64,000 nucleotides of DNA from the NCBI RefSeq assembly GCF_000577245.1, contig NZ_CBYO010000014.1:454524-518523 (forward strand). Reading direction: 5' to 3'. The notes under the pieces were generated by a model that worked only from the letters and a program-made list of their open reading frames with translations, was not told the origin of the DNA and made no database searches. The translations under genes and the position numbers were made by a program. Source of the DNA: Paucisalibacillus algeriensis. GTDB lineage: Bacteria; Bacillota; Bacilli; Bacillales; Amphibacillaceae. Every line of letters begins with the position of its first letter. The stretch's first letter is position 1. This document shows positions 44,196 to 53,368 of this stretch, piece by piece.

Positions 44196-45317
44196 TTAAT
44201 AGATGTGATGTAACTCTTTATATTCTACTTTTTCTAACCTTGGATTTGGTCGATAACGGCGTCCATCTTTTGCCTCAGGCGAACCGTTTAACATAACATT
44301 ATCACCCGTAAATCCAATATCAAGCTTTAATAAACTTCTACCTATTCCATACGTATTAACTGGAACACCTAAAGATTCAAAGTAACGGATTTTTTCTTCT
44401 GTAAATCCACCAGTTGCAACAATTTTTACATGATTAAATCCATTATCATCAAGTGCTTTTCGTAATGCAAATACTAACTCCGGATTTACTCCTCTAGGAT
44501 CAAAAGAACCCATTACATGATAATTTCTTAGAAAATACTTATCAACAAGTGTATTAGAAGTATCTAAACGAACACCTTTCAGTTTATCACCAAAAGCGCT
44601 TGCGACCTTTAGTGCATCTGTGATGACATCATTATTATAATCCACTAAAGCCACTAAATCATCTTCCGGATATACTTCATGATAAGCCTTTGTAGCCGCT
44701 ACGACATCACCTTTAAACATTTGAATCATTGCATGTGGCATAGTGCCCATACCTTCTTTTCCCCACCATTCATTCATAGCATGGGTTGCTTGGGCAGTTG
44801 ATCCACCTATAAAGGCTGCGTAACCATCTCCAGCTTGCGTTGTATAATGATCATCACGATCTCCCATGAATATCACTGGCTTTTGTTTTCCAGACGATCT
44901 TGCCGCTTTTACAACATTATATACATTCGTTGCTACGGATGTTCTTCTTGCCAAAATGCCATCAATTATACCTTCTAAATATCCAAACTGTTGATATTTC
45001 CCTGAGATAGTTAACACTGTTTCAAACGGACTTATCTTGTCACCGTCTTTTAAGGAATGAATTTCTATAGATCCTGGATCATCAGCGAATGTATGAATTA
45101 GTGCAATGGCTTCGTCAGTACCACATAGGACAGCATCTTTCTTTTGAAAGAATTGCATCGTGACATGATTATTCGGAACCTTTTTCTCAACAATTTCTTT
45201 AGTCTTTAAAAAATATACAGCTGAAAACCAACCTTCCTTAATACGTTCATCAAACTTAAACGTATGATTAGTTAGGCGATCTATTTCCCCACTAAGCTTT
45301 TGTTCTATTTCTTTCAT
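44196..45317 (-). CDS. pncB: nicotinate phosphoribosyltransferase
   Basis: 373 residues from the ATG at 45317 behind TAAGGAG. NAPRTase barrel features: GYLEGIIDGILARRTSVATNV, FMGDRDDHYTTQAGDGYAAF, HAMIQMFKGD, GVRLDTS and IVATGGFTEEKI. It converts nicotinate and PRPP to nicotinate mononucleotide in NAD salvage. At about 370 residues it is the short (archaeal-like) form, not the 490-residue PncB of B. subtilis (YueK). It lies 74 bp downstream of sftA with no terminator between, so possibly cotranscribed. Confidence 0.92.
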   Translation of the reverse strand: MKEIEQKLSGEIDRLTNHTFKFDERIKEGWFSAVYFLKTKEIVEKKVPNNHVTMQFFQKKDAVLCGTDEAIALIHTFADDPGSIEIHSLKDGDKISPFETVLTISGKYQQFGYLEGIIDGILARRTSVATNVYNVVKAARSSGKQKPVIFMGDRDDHYTTQAGDGYAAFIGGSTAQATHAMNEWWGKEGMGTMPHAMIQMFKGDVVAATKAYHEVYPEDDLVALVDYNNDVITDALKVASAFGDKLKGVRLDTSNTLVDKYFLRNYHVMGSFDPRGVNPELVFALRKALDDNGFNHVKIVATGGFTEEKIRYFESLGVPVNTYGIGRSLLKLDIGFTGDNVMLNGSPEAKDGRRYRPNPRLEKVEYKELHHIY

Positions 45318-45391
45318 AATAGTCTCCTTAATTTCTTTTCCTTATTATCATATATCCAGCCAAATAATTTAACAAGTAATCAAGTAAATGT

Positions 45392-47719
45392 TTACGATAA
45401 TATCTCTTCCAATTCCACTCTGGTTATTAAAACATCTCTTGGCTTACTACCATTTTGCCCTGAAATGATTCCCTTTACTTCTAATGCGTCCATTAACCTT
45501 GCAGCGCGATTATATCCAATCTTAAAATGACGCTGTAATAAAGATGTACTCGCACTATCTTGTTCAAAGATAAATTCAATTGCCTCCGTTAGTAGCTCAT
45601 CTTCTTCCTCATCTGCAACAAATTGTTTCAATAAAGACTCTTGTTCAAATAAGTAATTTGGTTCTGCAATCGTGCGTACATAGCTAGTTATTCGTTCAAT
45701 TTCCTCATCCGAAACAAATGGGCCTTGTAATCGGACTGTTTTTCCTGCTCCGTTTTCAACGAATAACATATCACCTTTTCCTAACAATTTTTCAGCGCCA
45801 CCAGTATCAATGATTGTTCTAGAATCGACTTGAGAGGAGACACTAAATGAAATTCTTGTTGGAATGTTTGCTTTTATTAATCCTGTTAAAACGTCAACAG
45901 ATGGGCGTTGGGTTGCAAGCAAGAGGTGAATTCCACATGCCCTTGCTTTTTGAGCAATTCGACTAATAGCATCTTCAACATCTTGTGGTGAAACCATCAT
46001 TAAATCCGCTAATTCATCGATAACAATAACGATGAATGGCATTTTTTCATTTGCTCGATTTTGGTTTAACACTCTTTGGTTGTACCGTTCAATATCCCGA
46101 ACACCTTCATGTACAAACTTCTCATAACGTTCTTCCATTTCATTTACAGCCCATTTTAAGGCGGCCGTTGCAGCTTTGACATCCGTAATAACTGGTGACA
46201 CCAAATGTGGTATTCCATTATATGGTGCAAGCTCCACCATCTTTGGATCTATTAGCATAAATTTCACATCTTCATGATGAGATTTATAAATTAGGCTTAA
46301 TAAAATAGTGTTGATACAAACACTCTTACCAGACCCGGTTGCTCCAGCAATTAATCCATGTGGCATCTTTTGAATATTTGTTACAACTGGTGCTCCTTCA
46401 ATATTAAGGCCTAACGCTATCGTTAACGGTGAATTACTATCAGTAAACGAATCTGAACCTAGAATTTCTTGAAGTCCCACCATTTGTGAAGATGGATTAG
46501 GAACTTCAATACCAATGGTATTTTTACCAGGAATAGGTGCCTCAATCCGAATATCCTTAGCAGACATGTTTAATTTTAAATCGTCGCTTAGGTTCTTTAC
46601 TTTACTAACCTTTACACCTAGCTCAGGATGAACCTCAAATCTTGTAACTGCAGGTCCTTGGGTAGCATTTACGACACGTGCACGAACATGGAAATGTTTT
46701 AGTGTTTGTTCAAGTAATTCTTGTTGTTCCAAAATCCATTGGTCATTTAAGTTACTCTTAACAATTGGGTCATTTAGTAAATGTAATGGAATTGTGGTAT
46801 GTTCCGCTTTGATAGTTGATATTTGATTAACTTCAATAGGTTGTTCTGGTTCGATTTGACGTTCTTTTATTTCCTTATTCTCCTTATGCTTCCATTCAGC
46901 TTGACGACTATTAGAATACCTTTGATTTTCCAATTGCGGTTCACTGTATCTTTGTGAAATTTTTCGTTTATCCTGCGGTGTCATCATGACATTATAGGGA
47001 ATACTGGCTTGTTTCTTGTCATCTGATCCAGTTCTTTTTGGTTTGGAATCTTTCTCAACTTGTAATACTTGTTGCGATTGGGAAATAGGTTGTTCCTTTT
47101 TCTCCACACTCTTGAATTCTTCCATTTTTCTAGAAGGTCTATTATTTTGATATAATTGTTCATTAACTAGGTTACTAGTTTCTGTTTGCACGGTAGAGAT
47201 ATCTACAGTTTGATTTTGGTCAACAACTGGTTCCACATTTTCTTGATATTTTACTTTTTGTTTTCGAATATATGTTGGAACGGAAACTACTTCTTTCTGC
47301 TGCTTCCTACTATTAAAGCCATAAATTGGTGATGGTACGTCGGTTCTTTCAAATGGCTTTTTAGTGGTGGGAAGCGTTTCAGCTTTGCTAACATCTTGTT
47401 TTTTCTGTTTGTTTTGGTGTATTGGCTTAGAACGTGAACTATTATGATTGACTTGGTTGATAGGACTAATACTACTCAACCTGTGTCCCTTACGAAGATA
47501 AGCAGGTGTTTCAATATCAACATTAGGTCTACTAATCTTTCGGTTTTGATCTTGGATTTGTGGAATATGGTATGATTCATTTTTGGGATATTGATATAAC
47601 ATTCTAGCTTTAATGTCAGGATGTAATTCCTGTAATGGCTGAAATTCTTGGATGTCTTCTTCTACTTCTACTTCCTTCCATATAAAGTTTTCTATTTTTT
47701 TCTTCCAGTTATCCCACAT
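45392..47719 (-). CDS. sftA: DNA translocase SftA
   Basis: 775 residues from the ATG at 47719 (weak AGAGTGA; GTG at 47728 alternative). It has no membrane segments, which separates SftA from SpoIIIE/FtsK. A long basic, Gln-rich linker region (about 40-320) precedes the motor: GATGSGKSVCIN Walker A, VIVIDELADLM Walker B, LLATQRPSVDVLTG. The C-terminal gamma winged helix (about 710-775, LLQRHFKIGYNRAARLMDALE) would read SRS sequences. SftA clears trapped chromosomes at the septum. Confidence 0.96.
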   Translation of the reverse strand: MWDNWKKKIENFIWKEVEVEEDIQEFQPLQELHPDIKARMLYQYPKNESYHIPQIQDQNRKISRPNVDIETPAYLRKGHRLSSISPINQVNHNSSRSKPIHQNKQKKQDVSKAETLPTTKKPFERTDVPSPIYGFNSRKQQKEVVSVPTYIRKQKVKYQENVEPVVDQNQTVDISTVQTETSNLVNEQLYQNNRPSRKMEEFKSVEKKEQPISQSQQVLQVEKDSKPKRTGSDDKKQASIPYNVMMTPQDKRKISQRYSEPQLENQRYSNSRQAEWKHKENKEIKERQIEPEQPIEVNQISTIKAEHTTIPLHLLNDPIVKSNLNDQWILEQQELLEQTLKHFHVRARVVNATQGPAVTRFEVHPELGVKVSKVKNLSDDLKLNMSAKDIRIEAPIPGKNTIGIEVPNPSSQMVGLQEILGSDSFTDSNSPLTIALGLNIEGAPVVTNIQKMPHGLIAGATGSGKSVCINTILLSLIYKSHHEDVKFMLIDPKMVELAPYNGIPHLVSPVITDVKAATAALKWAVNEMEERYEKFVHEGVRDIERYNQRVLNQNRANEKMPFIVIVIDELADLMMVSPQDVEDAISRIAQKARACGIHLLLATQRPSVDVLTGLIKANIPTRISFSVSSQVDSRTIIDTGGAEKLLGKGDMLFVENGAGKTVRLQGPFVSDEEIERITSYVRTIAEPNYLFEQESLLKQFVADEEEDELLTEAIEFIFEQDSASTSLLQRHFKIGYNRAARLMDALEVKGIISGQNGSKPRDVLITRVELEEILS

Positions 47720-47774
47720 GTTTTTCACTCTTTCTTTACTTTTCTAACTAAATTTTTATATATGTTTTTCTAAA

Positions 47775-48285
47775 AGATATAATTTGTTAGAAACTGCGCG
47801 GTATTTGAGAATTTTGTTAGAGCATCATACCCGCCCCGGAAATACACTCCACTTTTACTTCCAGTACAGGGGCGACATCTACTCGAAAGTAAAAACCGAT
47901 TTTCTTAGTACGATGACATGCTACCGACGCCTTCCTTGGGACTGCGCTTACTCGCCCCATCGAAAACCATTGTCCTACGGGAATAGCACGTGTCCGAAGA
48001 CCCCGCAAAAGATGCACCTGCGTCTTCTAGTAACGCTACGAAGAGTATTCCTCGGTGCAAGGGTGCAAAGAACCATTTTCAAGTAGTACCCTGGCTGAGG
48101 CCTTGCCCGTGGAAAGCGGAGTATTCTGCCGGATCGGTAGTTTAGCACTATCCAAAGAAAAATTATTACCGCACAGTTCTAACAACCGTGAAAATAAAAG
48201 CAACAAACGTATCGAAAACAGCCTTGATAATTGTTGCTTTAGCCTGTTCATCCGTGTCTCAAACCTTAGGAACAACTATTTGTAA
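47775..48285 (-). repeat. GC-rich intergenic element (Bacillaceae-type dispersed repeat)
   Basis: The 650-bp gap between ytpR and sftA holds a block of about 500 bp that is clearly more GC-rich than the genes. It has no ribosome site or codon bias, and short ORFs on both strands are accidental. The minus strand contains GCGGGGTCTTCGGACACGTG and GCTATTCCCGTAGGAC, and CCGCTTTCCACGGGCAAGGC, words I recall from a repeat family between genes of many Bacillaceae. Internal inverted repeats: 47853-47866 with 47880-47894, and AAAGCAACAA/TTGTTGCTTT (48197-48240) near the right end. Probably a non-autonomous mobile or structured RNA element. Confidence 0.6.
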
Positions 48286-48334
48286 TTATCATATTCTTAT
48301 ACAATGAAAAAGCTAATCAATTAGACTTCTAACT

Positions 48335-48368
48335 AAAAAGCAACCTAGTAAAAAACTAGGTTGCTTTC
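48335..48368 (-). terminator. ytpR terminator
   Basis: AAAAGCAACCTAGT (48336-48349) pairs with ACTAGGTTGCTTTC, just after the ytpR stop. Confidence 0.88.
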
Positions 48369-48370
48369 TA

Positions 48371-48973
48371 TTATACAGGAAAAGCTTGGCCAACTGAATA
48401 GGAATCGTCAAGGACATAAATTCCTTTTTCTTTTGGTGCATTTGGCATTCCAAGTTCCTTTTGAGAACAAATCATTCCGTTTGATGGAACTCCCCGTAAT
48501 TCAGTTGGTTTGATGCGGAGGCCACTTGGCATTGTTGCGCCAACCTTTGCAACAACTACCTTTTGCCCTTTATCAACATTTGGCGCTCCACAAACAATCT
48601 GTAATACCTCTTCACCCACATCTACTTTACACACACTTAACTTATCTGCATTTTCATGTTGGTCTTTTTCTAATACATATCCAACAACAAATTTAGGACT
48701 AAGATCAAAGTCAAGTGAATCTTGAATATTGTTAGTTTCGAATACATGTTTAATCGAATCCAATAATTCTGTTGTTAATTGAATTTTCCCAGTTTGTGTA
48801 AGTTCTAAGTATTGGGAAGCACGTTGTATGTTATACCCTAATATTTGATTTTTTTCCAAAATTTTAGTAACAGGACCTACCGTTTCAAAACTTACATTAT
48901 AACGATCTTTAGCATCTCTTAAAGGAATAATTAATACATCACCAATTCCAGTAGGATTATAAAATACGTCCAT
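48371..48973 (-). CDS. ytpR: tRNA-binding domain protein YtpR
   Basis: 200 residues from the ATG at 48973 (AAAGAGTGATG). The C-terminal half is a tRNA_bind OB fold like the N-terminus of PheT: FVVGYVLEKDQHENADKLSVCKVDVG, IVCGAPNVDKGQKVVVAKVGA and GMICSQKELGM. The N-terminal 90 residues are YtpR-specific. Role in tRNA handling inferred from the fold. Operon ytpQ-ytpR as in B. subtilis (19 bp gap). Confidence 0.94.
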   Translation of the reverse strand: MDVFYNPTGIGDVLIIPLRDAKDRYNVSFETVGPVTKILEKNQILGYNIQRASQYLELTQTGKIQLTTELLDSIKHVFETNNIQDSLDFDLSPKFVVGYVLEKDQHENADKLSVCKVDVGEEVLQIVCGAPNVDKGQKVVVAKVGATMPSGLRIKPTELRGVPSNGMICSQKELGMPNAPKEKGIYVLDDSYSVGQAFPV

Positions 48974-48992
48974 TAACATCACTCTTTCTAAT

Positions 48993-49796
48993 TTATTTTT
49001 CTGGTCTATTCTTAGCTAAAATAAAGATGGGAGTCAATTTCTTATCTTCATAGATAAAAGGTAATGCTGTTATCGGTATTCTACCTTCCGTAAAGAACTT
49101 CATTGTCATCTGTGCCAATATGTCATATCCTGTCTTATTACGGATATCAGCCATAATCAATACATCTTGATGTGGAACTGCAACTGCAAGTTCACCGATG
49201 CTTTTATCTTTTATTTCTTCTAATAATGTATCATTTAGAATCCGACTAGCGTCATACCCATCTTGTTTTGCAAAGAAGTAAAAGTCATTATCTGCAACTG
49301 TATCTATTCTATAATCATTTTCTAAGGATCTAAGATTAAAAGTTGCAATCTCATCTATTTGTTTTGTTGACCATCCCTCTTTTTCAAGCATAACTTCATC
49401 TACCAAACGATAGGATTTACCTAAATCTAGTGCATAAAAGATTCTTGTTTCTGCAGTATGGTCTTTATATATAAGATTAGCACCAGACTTTGCTTTGGTT
49501 GGAAATGAAGTAGAGCGGATGACTGGGAAAATATTTTTCTCCATTCCCTCAAGACTGTGTGTCTTATTCATAATTCTTAAGGACTCCGTTACATGATCGA
49601 CAAGATCATCAATAGCTTTTTCACCTTGTTGATTATATTTACCAATAATATTTGGTAGTTTTATACTTACACCCTGTTTAGTGTTTTTTAACTCAACTCG
49701 AAATGTATCATCATCTCGATTATATTTCGTGTTAAAGTTTGAATCTGACAGCCTATCTTCTAAAATCTTTTTCATTTTAAGACTGGTCATTTTCAT
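48993..49796 (-). CDS. ytpQ: DUF1444 protein YtpQ
   Basis: 267 residues from the ATG at 49796 behind ATAGGAGG. The DUF1444 pattern includes FPVIRSTSFPTKAKSG, HTAETRIFYALDLGKSYRLV, DFYFFAKQDGYDASRIL, AVAVPHQDVLI and ADIRNKTGYDILAQM. Soluble cytoplasmic protein; function unknown. Upstream partner of ytpR. Confidence 0.92.
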   Translation of the reverse strand: MKMTSLKMKKILEDRLSDSNFNTKYNRDDDTFRVELKNTKQGVSIKLPNIIGKYNQQGEKAIDDLVDHVTESLRIMNKTHSLEGMEKNIFPVIRSTSFPTKAKSGANLIYKDHTAETRIFYALDLGKSYRLVDEVMLEKEGWSTKQIDEIATFNLRSLENDYRIDTVADNDFYFFAKQDGYDASRILNDTLLEEIKDKSIGELAVAVPHQDVLIMADIRNKTGYDILAQMTMKFFTEGRIPITALPFIYEDKKLTPIFILAKNRPEK

Positions 49797-49890
49797 ATAG
49801 AAAGCCTCCTATCCATCGGCAATAACGAAAAAAGTAATGCCTCTTCTATGATAGCTATGATTAGAGTTACGTTCAACTATTTCACTTTGA

Positions 49891-49937
49891 AAAAAACAAA
49901 ATAGCTAGCAATTTTTATTGAGCTAGCTATTTTGTTT
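49891..49937 (-). terminator. terminator of the secreted-protein gene at 49936
   Basis: AACAAAATAGCTAGC pairs with GCTAGCTATTTTGTT; A-run at 49891-49896 gives the U-tail. The stem reaches into the stop codon of the upstream gene. Confidence 0.88.
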
Positions 49938-50448
49938 AGTGAACAATTGATAGCGCTATATTCATAAGATCTTCTGCATCTTTTATTACTTCACTTTTTG
50001 TTGTGAATACTGTTACTTTTACACCGCCAACTCCGATTTGAAGTTCATTTTCACCTTCAGTTTCACTTGGAAGCACACGAATATAACCAAATTTATTATC
50101 ATCCTCAAATGATTCGAATAAAATGGCATCATCAGTTTTGGCTGCCTCATAATTTAGTTTGCTAAGATTACCTTCTAATGTATTGTAAAAAATGATAATT
50201 GTTTTATCTCCATTTTCTAATATTGCATTAAAGTTATCAACTTCCTCAACTTCCATCGTTTCTGGGAGGAAAAATGAAAAATGTTCGCCTTGGTAATTAT
50301 CCTCTGGAATATCCTCACTATAAAAAGTTTCATCAGCAGTTTCTCCTGCTTGTACAATAATCGATTCATCTGATTGATAGCTAAACACACTTATTACAAT
50401 AATAAATATAAGTAATAAGGAACTTGCTATATAGGTTAATTTTGGCAT
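49936..50448 (-). CDS. membrane-anchored or secreted hypothetical protein
   Basis: 170 residues from the ATG at 50448 behind TAGGAGG; a longer frame to 50496 has no site. N-terminal hydrophobic helix (LTYIASSLLLIFIIVISVF), no lipobox cysteine. Then an acidic domain (GEHFSFFLPETMEVEEVDN, IIIFYNTLEGN, DDNKFGYIRVLP) resembling small extracytoplasmic fold proteins. No family recognised. It occupies the place of thioredoxin-like ytpP in B. subtilis but is unrelated to it. Confidence 0.75.
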   Translation of the reverse strand: MPKLTYIASSLLLIFIIVISVFSYQSDESIIVQAGETADETFYSEDIPEDNYQGEHFSFFLPETMEVEEVDNFNAILENGDKTIIIFYNTLEGNLSKLNYEAAKTDDAILFESFEDDNKFGYIRVLPSETEGENELQIGVGGVKVTVFTTKSEVIKDAEDLMNIALSIVH

Positions 50449-50599
50449 AAATATTTTTCCTCCTACAATAGACCTATAAAATTCTTCTTTTATCATACTA
50501 CTAATTAAAAATATTTAAAAGTACATGGTCGAATAACTTTAATTATTTTCTCTTATTAGATAGTATAAAGTTAACAAACAAATATATGGAGGTAAAGTA

Positions 50600-51040
50600 A
50601 TGGAGCTAGTTGTATATTTAGCTGGTCAAATTCATGATAATTGGCGCGAAGAGATCATTAAAAAAGCTAGAGAAAAAAAATTACCATTAAAGTTTGTTGG
50701 GCCGCAAACGAATCATGATCGTTCTGACGATATAGGTGAAGTCATATTAGGGGAACAACCCGGAAAATATTATAAAGATGACGCCGCTTCCGATATCAAT
50801 AATTTTAGAACACAAGTACTCATGCAAAAAGCAGACATCGTAATTGCTCTATTTGGAGATAAGTATAAACAATGGAATACAGCAATGGATGCCTCAACTG
50901 CAATTGCACTGAATAAGCCAACGATTATTATTAGACCCGAAAACCTTGTACATCCGCTTAAAGAGCTTTCTAACAAAGCAAATGTTACCGTTGAGACGGT
51001 TGATCAAGCAATGGACGTACTTGGTTATATCTATGAGTAG
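50600..51040 (+). CDS. ytoQ: YtoQ family protein (nucleoside 2-deoxyribosyltransferase-like)
   Basis: 146 residues from the ATG at 50600 behind ATGGAGG. The YtoQ signature includes VYLAGQIHDNWREEI, FVGPQTNHDRSDDIGE, ILGEQPGKYYKDDAAS and DIVIALFGDKYKQWNTAMDAS. The fold is that of nucleoside 2-deoxyribosyltransferases, but the activity is unproven. A short hairpin (AAAGGAAGGA/TCCTTCCTTT, 51041-51067) follows, shared with the convergent gene. Confidence 0.93.
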   Translation: MELVVYLAGQIHDNWREEIIKKAREKKLPLKFVGPQTNHDRSDDIGEVILGEQPGKYYKDDAASDINNFRTQVLMQKADIVIALFGDKYKQWNTAMDASTAIALNKPTIIIRPENLVHPLKELSNKANVTVETVDQAMDVLGYIYE

Positions 51041-51066
51041 AAAGGAAGGAGTTTAAATCCTTCCTT

Positions 51067-51570
51067 TTATTTATCCCAATAACTCCATTGACCTTTTAGT
51101 AAAGTCACAACTTGTGTAAACATTTCCTGACGTGTTAGTAAATCCTTTGTGAAAATACCAATTGCCCCTTCTTTTTTTGACACTCCTGACTTTTTAGCGT
51201 AATCATCCATAATGACTCCTAACTCTACTCCATTCGTTAATTTCACTTCAATTTCCTTTGGTAATAATATTCTTGCACCACTTGCTGTGTATGTTTCCCC
51301 CATTGGCGTAATTAACGCACCCCAATTACATAAAAATAATCCGTCTCCAACATACATAACGCCTCCCTCTAAGCCTAGACCTACAACCCCAGCTTCAGAT
51401 TCTGCACATTGCTTTGCCCGATTAATTGCTCCTTGCATTGTTTCTTGATCCGAAAAAGGTTGGGGAGATACTAGTGAATCAACATCAAGACCAACTACTA
51501 TATCCTGTGTAAAAACACCTTGTACTGCGTTTACTTTTGTTGGATTTTTAGAACCTACAATGATTTTCAT
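51067..51570 (-). CDS. DUF84/YjjX-type inosine/xanthosine triphosphatase
   Basis: 167 residues from the ATG at 51570 behind AAAGGAG. Characteristic KIIVGSKNPTKVNAV start, QTMQGAINRAKQC-like helix (here ETMQGAINRAKQC), VGLGLEGGV and KEGAIGIFTKDLLTR. The family hydrolyses non-canonical ITP/XTP to keep them out of nucleic acids. Cytoplasmic. It follows ytoP (67 bp, separated by a terminator). Confidence 0.9.
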   Translation of the reverse strand: MKIIVGSKNPTKVNAVQGVFTQDIVVGLDVDSLVSPQPFSDQETMQGAINRAKQCAESEAGVVGLGLEGGVMYVGDGLFLCNWGALITPMGETYTASGARILLPKEIEVKLTNGVELGVIMDDYAKKSGVSKKEGAIGIFTKDLLTRQEMFTQVVTLLKGQWSYWDK

Positions 51571-51601
51571 CTATATTCTCCTTTATTAACATCCCGTTAC
51601 C

Positions 51602-51636
51602 AAAAAGATAGCTGCTCACTATGAGCAGCTATCTTT
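51602..51636 (-). terminator. ytoP terminator
   Basis: AAAGATAGCTGCTCA pairs with TGAGCAGCTATCTTT around a 3-base loop, directly after the ytoP stop. Confidence 0.92.
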
Positions 51637-51637
51637 A

Positions 51638-52702
51638 TTATTGCTTACGAATTACATCAATTGCATTCTGGTCAGTAGACTTCACTAGTTTAACTAAAAG
51701 TTCTTTTGCAGCTGCATAGTCATCCACGTGAATAATCGATGATGATGTATGAATGTATCTTGAGCAAATTCCAATAACTGCAGACGGTACACCACTACCA
51801 GATAGATGAACACTACCAGCGTCTGTTCCACCTTGGGAAATAAAGTATTGATATGGAATGTTATTCGATTCTGCAGTATCTAATACGAAATCTCTCATAC
51901 CGTGATGTGTAATCATTGAGCGGTCAAAGATACGTAATAATGCACCTTTTCCAAGATGACCAAATTCATTATCGCTTCCAGTCATATCATTGGCAGGTGA
52001 AGCATCTAATGCAAAGAAAATATCTGGATTAATCATATTTGCTGCAACTTTTGCACCTCTTAATCCTACTTCTTCTTGAACAGTAGCACCAGAGAACAAT
52101 TGGTTTGGTAATGTTTCATTTTGTAATTCTTTTAACAACTCGACAGAAAGCCCGCAGCCATATCGATTATCCCATGCCTTAGCTAAAATCTTTTTACTAT
52201 TAGCCATTGGTGTAAAAGGACAAATTGGAACGATTGTTTGTCCAGGTTTAATACCAATCTTTTCAGCATCTTCTTTATCATCTGCACCGATATCAATCAA
52301 CATATTTTTTATATCCATTGGCTTATTGCGTTGTTCTTCTGTTAAGTTATGTGGGGGAATTGAACTGATTACACCCACGATTGGGCCGTTATCTGTCATT
52401 ATTTGCACACGTTGTGCAAGTAAAACTTGATTCCACCAACCTCCAAGCGTTTGAAAACGGATTAAGCCTTTCTTCGTAATCTGTGTAACCATAAATCCAA
52501 CTTCATCCATATGTCCTGCAACCATTACACGAGGGCCTACTCCTTTTTTAACACCGAAAACGCCACCAAGATTATCTTGAATAATCTCATCTGCGTATTT
52601 TTCAAGCTCACCTTTCATAAATGCACGAACAGCATGTTCATTGCCAGGGGCACCTTGTAATTCTGTTAAGGTTTTAAACAATTCTAATGTTTCCTGATTC
52701 AT
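51638..52702 (-). CDS. ytoP: M42 family aminopeptidase (YtoP)
   Basis: 354 residues from the ATG at 52702 behind AATGGAGG. Di-metal peptidase: [10 protein letters not shown] (His/Asp), [10 protein letters not shown] (bridging Asp), QEEVGLRGA (catalytic and metal Glu), ALDASPAND (Asp) and [11 protein letters not shown] (His). The family (glutamyl aminopeptidase/endoglucanase M) forms large tetrahedral complexes degrading peptides in the cytoplasm. Same locus as B. subtilis ytoP. Confidence 0.95.
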   Translation of the reverse strand: MNQETLELFKTLTELQGAPGNEHAVRAFMKGELEKYADEIIQDNLGGVFGVKKGVGPRVMVAGHMDEVGFMVTQITKKGLIRFQTLGGWWNQVLLAQRVQIMTDNGPIVGVISSIPPHNLTEEQRNKPMDIKNMLIDIGADDKEDAEKIGIKPGQTIVPICPFTPMANSKKILAKAWDNRYGCGLSVELLKELQNETLPNQLFSGATVQEEVGLRGAKVAANMINPDIFFALDASPANDMTGSDNEFGHLGKGALLRIFDRSMITHHGMRDFVLDTAESNNIPYQYFISQGGTDAGSVHLSGSGVPSAVIGICSRYIHTSSSIIHVDDYAAAKELLVKLVKSTDQNAIDVIRKQ

Positions 52703-52872
52703 ACCTAACCCTCCATTACTATGTAAATTACTTCTTTAGTATAACGAAACGTCACAATTGTTTCCACAATTCATGCATATCACAATTATATTTTCTATTT
52801 TATTAGAATTACGGTATACTAAAAAATAAACTTACATATGAGTGAATGTAAAGAAATGCATGAGGTGATGTT

Positions 52873-53187
52873 ATGAGTTGGAAAAAAGCAGTATTAGCTG
52901 CGGGAGTTGGATTTGCAGCTGGTTATGTAGCAAAACAAACTATGGAACAATACCAGAAAATAACACCTGAAAAAGCATTAAAGAACGCCAAGGAAACGTT
53001 TAAGAAACAAGGACCTATCAGTGGTTCATGGATTTATATGAAACCAGAAACAATTGATAAGAATGGTTTACAGTACAATGCTTATCGTGGCGGTGTGACT
53101 CGAAGTATTGATGGTCAGAATAAGCAATTTGAATTTTATGCGGATACAGAAACTGGTGCGGTAATTGATGTAGTAGAGTCTGTATAG
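52873..53187 (+). CDS. ytzB: PepSY-like protein YtzB
   Basis: 104 residues from the ATG at 52873 behind ATGAGGTGATG. N-terminal short hydrophobic stretch (KKAVLAAGVGFAAGYVA), then a PepSY-like domain (ITPEKALKNAKETFKKQG, FEFYADTETGAVIDV). The PepSY fold is linked to inhibition of peptidases or envelope regulation. Same position next to ytoP as in B. subtilis. Terminator follows. Confidence 0.9.
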   Translation: MSWKKAVLAAGVGFAAGYVAKQTMEQYQKITPEKALKNAKETFKKQGPISGSWIYMKPETIDKNGLQYNAYRGGVTRSIDGQNKQFEFYADTETGAVIDVVESV

Positions 53188-53222
53188 TAATGAAGAAATA
53201 AATAATGCACTAAGAATCTTTT

Positions 53223-53250
53223 AGCCTGGAATTTTTTCCAGGCTATTAAT
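53223..53250 (+). terminator. ytzB terminator
   Basis: AGCCTGGA pairs with TCCAGGCT around ATTTTT; a T-rich tail follows. 53251-53368 holds nothing recognisable. Confidence 0.82.
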
Positions 53251-53368
53251 TTTAATTAAATTAAACGTCTAGTGCGCAAGAGTGGATAGTCTAAAATAGG
53301 GGTCTGCTAAAAAATGTAATGTTCCCCATAAAAGCAGAATTTGCTATTGTACAAGTGAAAATACTAAT

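Noticed and set aside
47784..48285. Several 60-100 residue ORFs on both strands in the sftA-ytpR gap
   Set aside because: They lie on both strands of the GC-rich element, have no ribosome sites and no recognisable protein features; the element reads better as non-coding.
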